This document shows, piece after piece, positions 4,906-7,677 of a stretch of DNA of 7,677 nt. Source of the stretch: Deltaproteobacteria bacterium. Its GTDB lineage: Bacteria; Desulfobacterota; Desulfobacteria; C00003060; C00003106. Under the pieces are notes generated by a model. It saw nothing but the letters and a program-made list of their open reading frames with translations, did not search any database and was not told the DNA's origin. Location: the NCBI GenBank assembly GCA_019314005.1, contig JAFDAE010000097.1:1-7677 (forward strand), in the 5' to 3' direction. The translations under genes were made by a program, and so were the position numbers. The stretch's first letter is position 1. Each line of letters begins with the position of its first letter.

Positions 4906-6687
4906 ATGAGTGAAGAAAACGAAAAACTTCCTACTCACAAGGAGTTGGAAAAAGAATTAAGCTCCTATTTGACTAAAAAATACGGCGATCGCATAAAAAT
5001 CATTTCACCTTTTGTCCTCCCTCACAAAGAGGCATTGGAGGAAGAAGGTGAGGCTGGAGACAAATCAAAAGGTCGAGCCAAGATTGATTTCTCTATTAAA
5101 CCGGAAGAATTGGAAGCTTTTCTCGAGCAATATGTGGTCCAACAGTCGGACGCCAAAGCTATCCTTGCCACAAAGATTTGTACACATTTTAACCGCATCA
5201 GATACGCTCAAACCCATATCGAAGAGGATGAAGAAAACATTCTGGGAGGGATAAAACACAATATCCTTCTGATCGGTCCTACCGGTGTAGGAAAGACCTA
5301 TCTTATCAAGCTGATCGCCAATAAAATAGGCGTGCCTTTTATCAAGTGTGACGCTACAAAATTCAGCGAGACCGGCTACGTAGGCGGCGATGTCGAAGAC
5401 ATTATCCGAGATCTCGTCCGAGATGCTGACGATGACATTGAATTGGCTGAATGCGGTATTGTGTATATCGATGAAATTGACAAAATCGCTGCAAGCCCTA
5501 ATCTGGTGGGACCCGATGTGTCACGTGCCGGTGTACAACGCGCTCTATTAAAACCAATGGAAGAGACCGAGGTCGATTTAAAGACACCTCATGATCCGAT
5601 TTCCATGCTGCAAGAAATAGAACAATACCGTAAGACAGGGAAACGGGAAAAACGCACGGTCAACACAAAAAACATCCTTTTTATTATGAGCGGCGCATTT
5701 AATGCTCTTGCGGAAATTATAAAAAAACGGATGGTGCATAGTGTAATCGGATTCGGGGCCACCATTGCAAAGAAAAAAGACAATATCGACTTTCTGCAGT
5801 ACGCTAAATCCGAAGACTTGATCGAATTCGGATTTGAGTCAGAGTTTATCGGCCGCATTCCGGTTGTTACCAGTTTAACAGAGCTGTCTGAAGATGATCT
5901 GTACGCCATTTTACAAAATCCGAATAATCCTATAATATTAAACAAAAAAAGGGACTTTAAAGCATACGACATTGAAATCAAGTTCGCCAACAAGGCCCTC
6001 CGTGTGCTGGCTAAAAAGGGATTTGCCGAGCAGACAGGCGCCCGCGGACTTGTAAGCGCCATTGAAAAGGCTCTTTTGTTTTTTGAAAAGAAGTTGCCCT
6101 CCACAGAGATTAAGAAGTTTGCAGTAACAGAAAAAGTGATAAAAAACCCTGAAAAAGAACTAAAGGCGCTTCTTGCCGCACCATTTGATCCTAAGTGGGA
6201 TGAGATCCTTGAAAAGATTAAAGCGGAAGAGAAAGAGGCTGTAAAAACCTATGTCACCAAAAACAAGGAAGACCTCGCCCAAAGGCATGATATCACCCTG
6301 AGTGAATCTCAATTAGAACTTATTGCTCTATGTTACGCATCACAGGCCATGGATATGCCGGGAGTTCTAAAAAAGATCAAGTCCATATATTCACATATCA
6401 AACAGTTAGAAGATTATTTCATGAAATCGAACGGTCTTCAGGTTAGGTTCGATGATGAAGCACGCGACTTTATAGCCTCCATGATCATACAATCTAAAAA
6501 GACATTTGGAGATTTTTATAAGCTCCTAAAGGGAGATTTTGAATACGGATTCAGGCTTATCCAGGAAAAGACCGGAAAACAAGAATTTACCATAACAAAG
6601 AAAGAATTGGAAAATCCGGAACAACACTTGAACGATATGATTAAGGAAGAATATATAGATGATATAACGAAGGATCTTGAAGGATAA
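4906..6687 (+). CDS. ClpX-like AAA+ unfoldase without zinc domain, with long C-terminal extension
   Basis: The 593-residue soluble protein has a ClpX-type AAA+ core: Walker A GPTGVGKT (124-131), pore loop GYVG (157-160), Walker B IVYIDEID (185-192), sensor 1 ILFIMSGAF (257-265), an IGF loop as used to dock ClpP (281-283), arginine finger EFIGR (R317) and sensor 2 GAR (R380). It therefore probably unfolds proteins with ATP and could feed ClpP. It differs from ClpX (about 420 residues). The N-terminal 60 residues are charged and hold no cysteine, so the substrate-binding zinc domain is absent. The pore-2 region (about 224-256) is lengthened and basic. About 180 residues follow the normal end, with a segment (510-576) resembling the small domain at 356-420. 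GGGGTGG (4895-4901) is the likely ribosome site. hemB follows after 15 nt. Substrates and partners are unknown; it is not housekeeping ClpX, which should be elsewhere in the genome. Confidence 0.87.
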   Translation: MSEENEKLPTHKELEKELSSYLTKKYGDRIKIISPFVLPHKEALEEEGEAGDKSKGRAKIDFSIKPEELEAFLEQYVVQQSDAKAILATKICTHFNRIRYAQTHIEEDEENILGGIKHNILLIGPTGVGKTYLIKLIANKIGVPFIKCDATKFSETGYVGGDVEDIIRDLVRDADDDIELAECGIVYIDEIDKIAASPNLVGPDVSRAGVQRALLKPMEETEVDLKTPHDPISMLQEIEQYRKTGKREKRTVNTKNILFIMSGAFNALAEIIKKRMVHSVIGFGATIAKKKDNIDFLQYAKSEDLIEFGFESEFIGRIPVVTSLTELSEDDLYAILQNPNNPIILNKKRDFKAYDIEIKFANKALRVLAKKGFAEQTGARGLVSAIEKALLFFEKKLPSTEIKKFAVTEKVIKNPEKELKALLAAPFDPKWDEILEKIKAEEKEAVKTYVTKNKEDLAQRHDITLSESQLELIALCYASQAMDMPGVLKKIKSIYSHIKQLEDYFMKSNGLQVRFDDEARDFIASMIIQSKKTFGDFYKLLKGDFEYGFRLIQEKTGKQEFTITKKELENPEQHLNDMIKEEYIDDITKDLEG

Positions 6688-6699
6688 GAAAGGATAGGA
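6670..6699 (+). promoter_or_regulatory. Triple AAGGAT array acting as hemB ribosome-binding region
   Basis: AAGGAT occurs at 6670, 6680 and 6690, exactly 10 nt apart, across the end of the ClpX-like gene. The last copy (AAGGATAGGA, 6690-6699) offers AGGA 8 nt and again 3 nt before the hemB ATG at 6703. The first copies are also codons for KDLEG and the stop, so the periodicity may be accidental. Confidence 0.5.
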
Positions 6700-6702
6700 A
6701 CA

Positions 6703-7674
6703 ATGCTCTTCCCTGATTACAGACCGAGACGATTGAGACAAAACGAACAATTCAGACGGATGATACGGGAAACCAAGCTTTCCGTGGATGACCTGATCCT
6801 CCCCCTTTTTGCAATTGGCGGCAAAAATGTCAAAAATCCGATTCCTTTCATGCCGGGACGGTCTCAGCTGTCCATTGATAATATCGTCAAGTTGGCAGAA
6901 CGCGCAAGGGGTCTAGGGATACCCGGCATAATCCTTTTTGGAATCCCTGACAAGAAAGATCCGATGGGAACCCAGGCACATGCAAAAAACGGGATCGTAC
7001 AAAAGACCATAAAAACATTAAAGGATAAGGTCCCAGGTCTGGCTGTAATAACTGATGTCTGTCTCTGTCAATATACAGACCATGGGCACTGCGGTATAGT
7101 GCAGGACGGTATCATAGATAATGACACCAGTCTTGAGATTCTGGCAAAAACAGCCCTTTCTCATGCCCAGGCCGGCGCTGACATGGTAGCGCCTTCGGAT
7201 ATGATGGATGGCCGGGTAGCCGAGATACGAGTGACCCTGGACGAAAGCGGATTCTCCGAGGTACCCATTATGTCGTATGCCGCCAAGTACTGCTCCGCGT
7301 TTTACGGTCCTTTTCGCGAGGCGGCCGAATCATCGCCCAAGTTTGGAGACCGGCGTACATATCAAATGGATCCGGCAAACAGCCAGGAAGCCATCCGGGA
7401 AGCCACTATGGACGTTGAAGAAGGCGCTGACATTATCATGGTGAAACCGGCCCTTCCCTATCTGGATATTATTGCGCGAATACGTGAGGAAATCGATTTG
7501 CCGATTGCCGCCTACAATGTAAGCGGGGAATATTCCATGGTCAAGGCTGGCGAAAAAATGGGCTGGCTCGACGGCAAACGAACCATGATGGAGATGTTAA
7601 TCTCTATAAAACGTGCCGGCGCAGATATGATCTTGACCTATTTTGCCATTGAGGCAGCGGAAGAACTTGGATAG
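6703..7674 (+). CDS. hemB: Delta-aminolevulinic acid dehydratase (porphobilinogen synthase)
   Basis: HemB condenses two 5-aminolevulinate molecules into porphobilinogen, the shared step to heme, siroheme, cobalamin and heme d1. The gene is complete: 323 residues, standard length, stop at 7672-7674. The metal site DVCLCQYTDHGHC shows all three cysteines (C120, C122, C130), which marks a zinc-dependent enzyme rather than the aspartate-rich magnesium type. The two active-site lysines are K195 (MSYAAKYCSAFYGPFR) and the Schiff-base K248 (IIMVKPALPYLD). Residues about 220-240 (QMDPANSQEAIREA) cover the region of the allosteric magnesium site. The protein begins MLFPDYRPRRLR as is usual. It lies 15 nt after the ClpX-like gene, with a strong ribosome site, and probably shares its promoter. 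No other tetrapyrrole gene is visible, but the window ends 3 nt after the stop. Confidence 0.97.
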   Translation: MLFPDYRPRRLRQNEQFRRMIRETKLSVDDLILPLFAIGGKNVKNPIPFMPGRSQLSIDNIVKLAERARGLGIPGIILFGIPDKKDPMGTQAHAKNGIVQKTIKTLKDKVPGLAVITDVCLCQYTDHGHCGIVQDGIIDNDTSLEILAKTALSHAQAGADMVAPSDMMDGRVAEIRVTLDESGFSEVPIMSYAAKYCSAFYGPFREAAESSPKFGDRRTYQMDPANSQEAIREATMDVEEGADIIMVKPALPYLDIIARIREEIDLPIAAYNVSGEYSMVKAGEKMGWLDGKRTMMEMLISIKRAGADMILTYFAIEAAEELG

Positions 7675-7677
7675 TTT

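Noticed and set aside
4906..6687. HslU (ClpY) identity for the AAA+ protein
   Set aside because: The IGF loop, the SGAFNAL sensor region and EFIGRIPVV through TGARGL match ClpX more closely, no hslV is adjacent, and the HslU intermediate domain is not recognisable.

Overview
The window looks like a chromosomal segment from an anaerobic, probably sulfate-reducing or related deltaproteobacterium (Desulfobacterota). That assignment is inference. It rests on a NIL-domain/two-[4Fe-4S] ferredoxin, a type of protein tied to anaerobic sulfur metabolism; on an AT-rich intergenic repeat built from AAATCCGAA and CAAATGACCAAAAT words, which I remember from Desulfobacterota and other sediment bacteria; and on the overall gene style. 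No rRNA, tRNA, CRISPR array, phage gene or transposase was seen.

Layout. (1) 1-426 is the 3' part of a nitroreductase-family flavoprotein cut by the window edge. (2) 427-703 is a non-coding stretch filled by a large imperfect inverted repeat (copy A) and a four-unit 8-bp tandem repeat. (3) 704-2220 is a tight pair on the + strand: a NIL-domain ferredoxin and, 2 nt after its stop, mnmA (tRNA U34 2-thiolation). (4) 2221-2400 is a second copy of the repeat (copy B). (5) 2417-3721 is mtaB, a radical-SAM methylthiotransferase that turns t6A37 into ms2t6A37. (6) 3733-4617, on the - strand and convergent with mtaB, is a response regulator-GGDEF protein (diguanylate cyclase). (7) 4618-4905 is a divergent intergenic region with a good sigma70-type promoter for the next gene and a hairpin in the leader of the cyclase gene. 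(8) 4906-6687 is a ClpX-like AAA+ ATPase without the N-terminal zinc domain and with a long C-terminal extension. (9) 6703-7674 is a complete hemB (porphobilinogen synthase), 15 nt after the AAA+ gene.

How they may work together. MnmA and MtaB modify positions 34 and 37 of anticodon loops and could act on the same tRNA, notably tRNA-Lys(UUU). The ferredoxin beside MnmA carries eight cluster-binding cysteines, and this MnmA has a CxxCxxC segment where the classical enzyme has DxxC. Together they suggest an Fe-S-linked sulfur delivery module (inference). The most unusual protein is the ClpX-like ATPase. It keeps the motors of ClpX (Walker A/B, GYVG pore loop, arginine finger, sensor 2) and even an IGF-type ClpP docking loop, but replaces the zinc domain and appears to end in one or two degenerate duplications of its own small domain. 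Its probable operon with hemB suggests a possible role in tetrapyrrole enzyme quality control. The remaining genes are familiar families.
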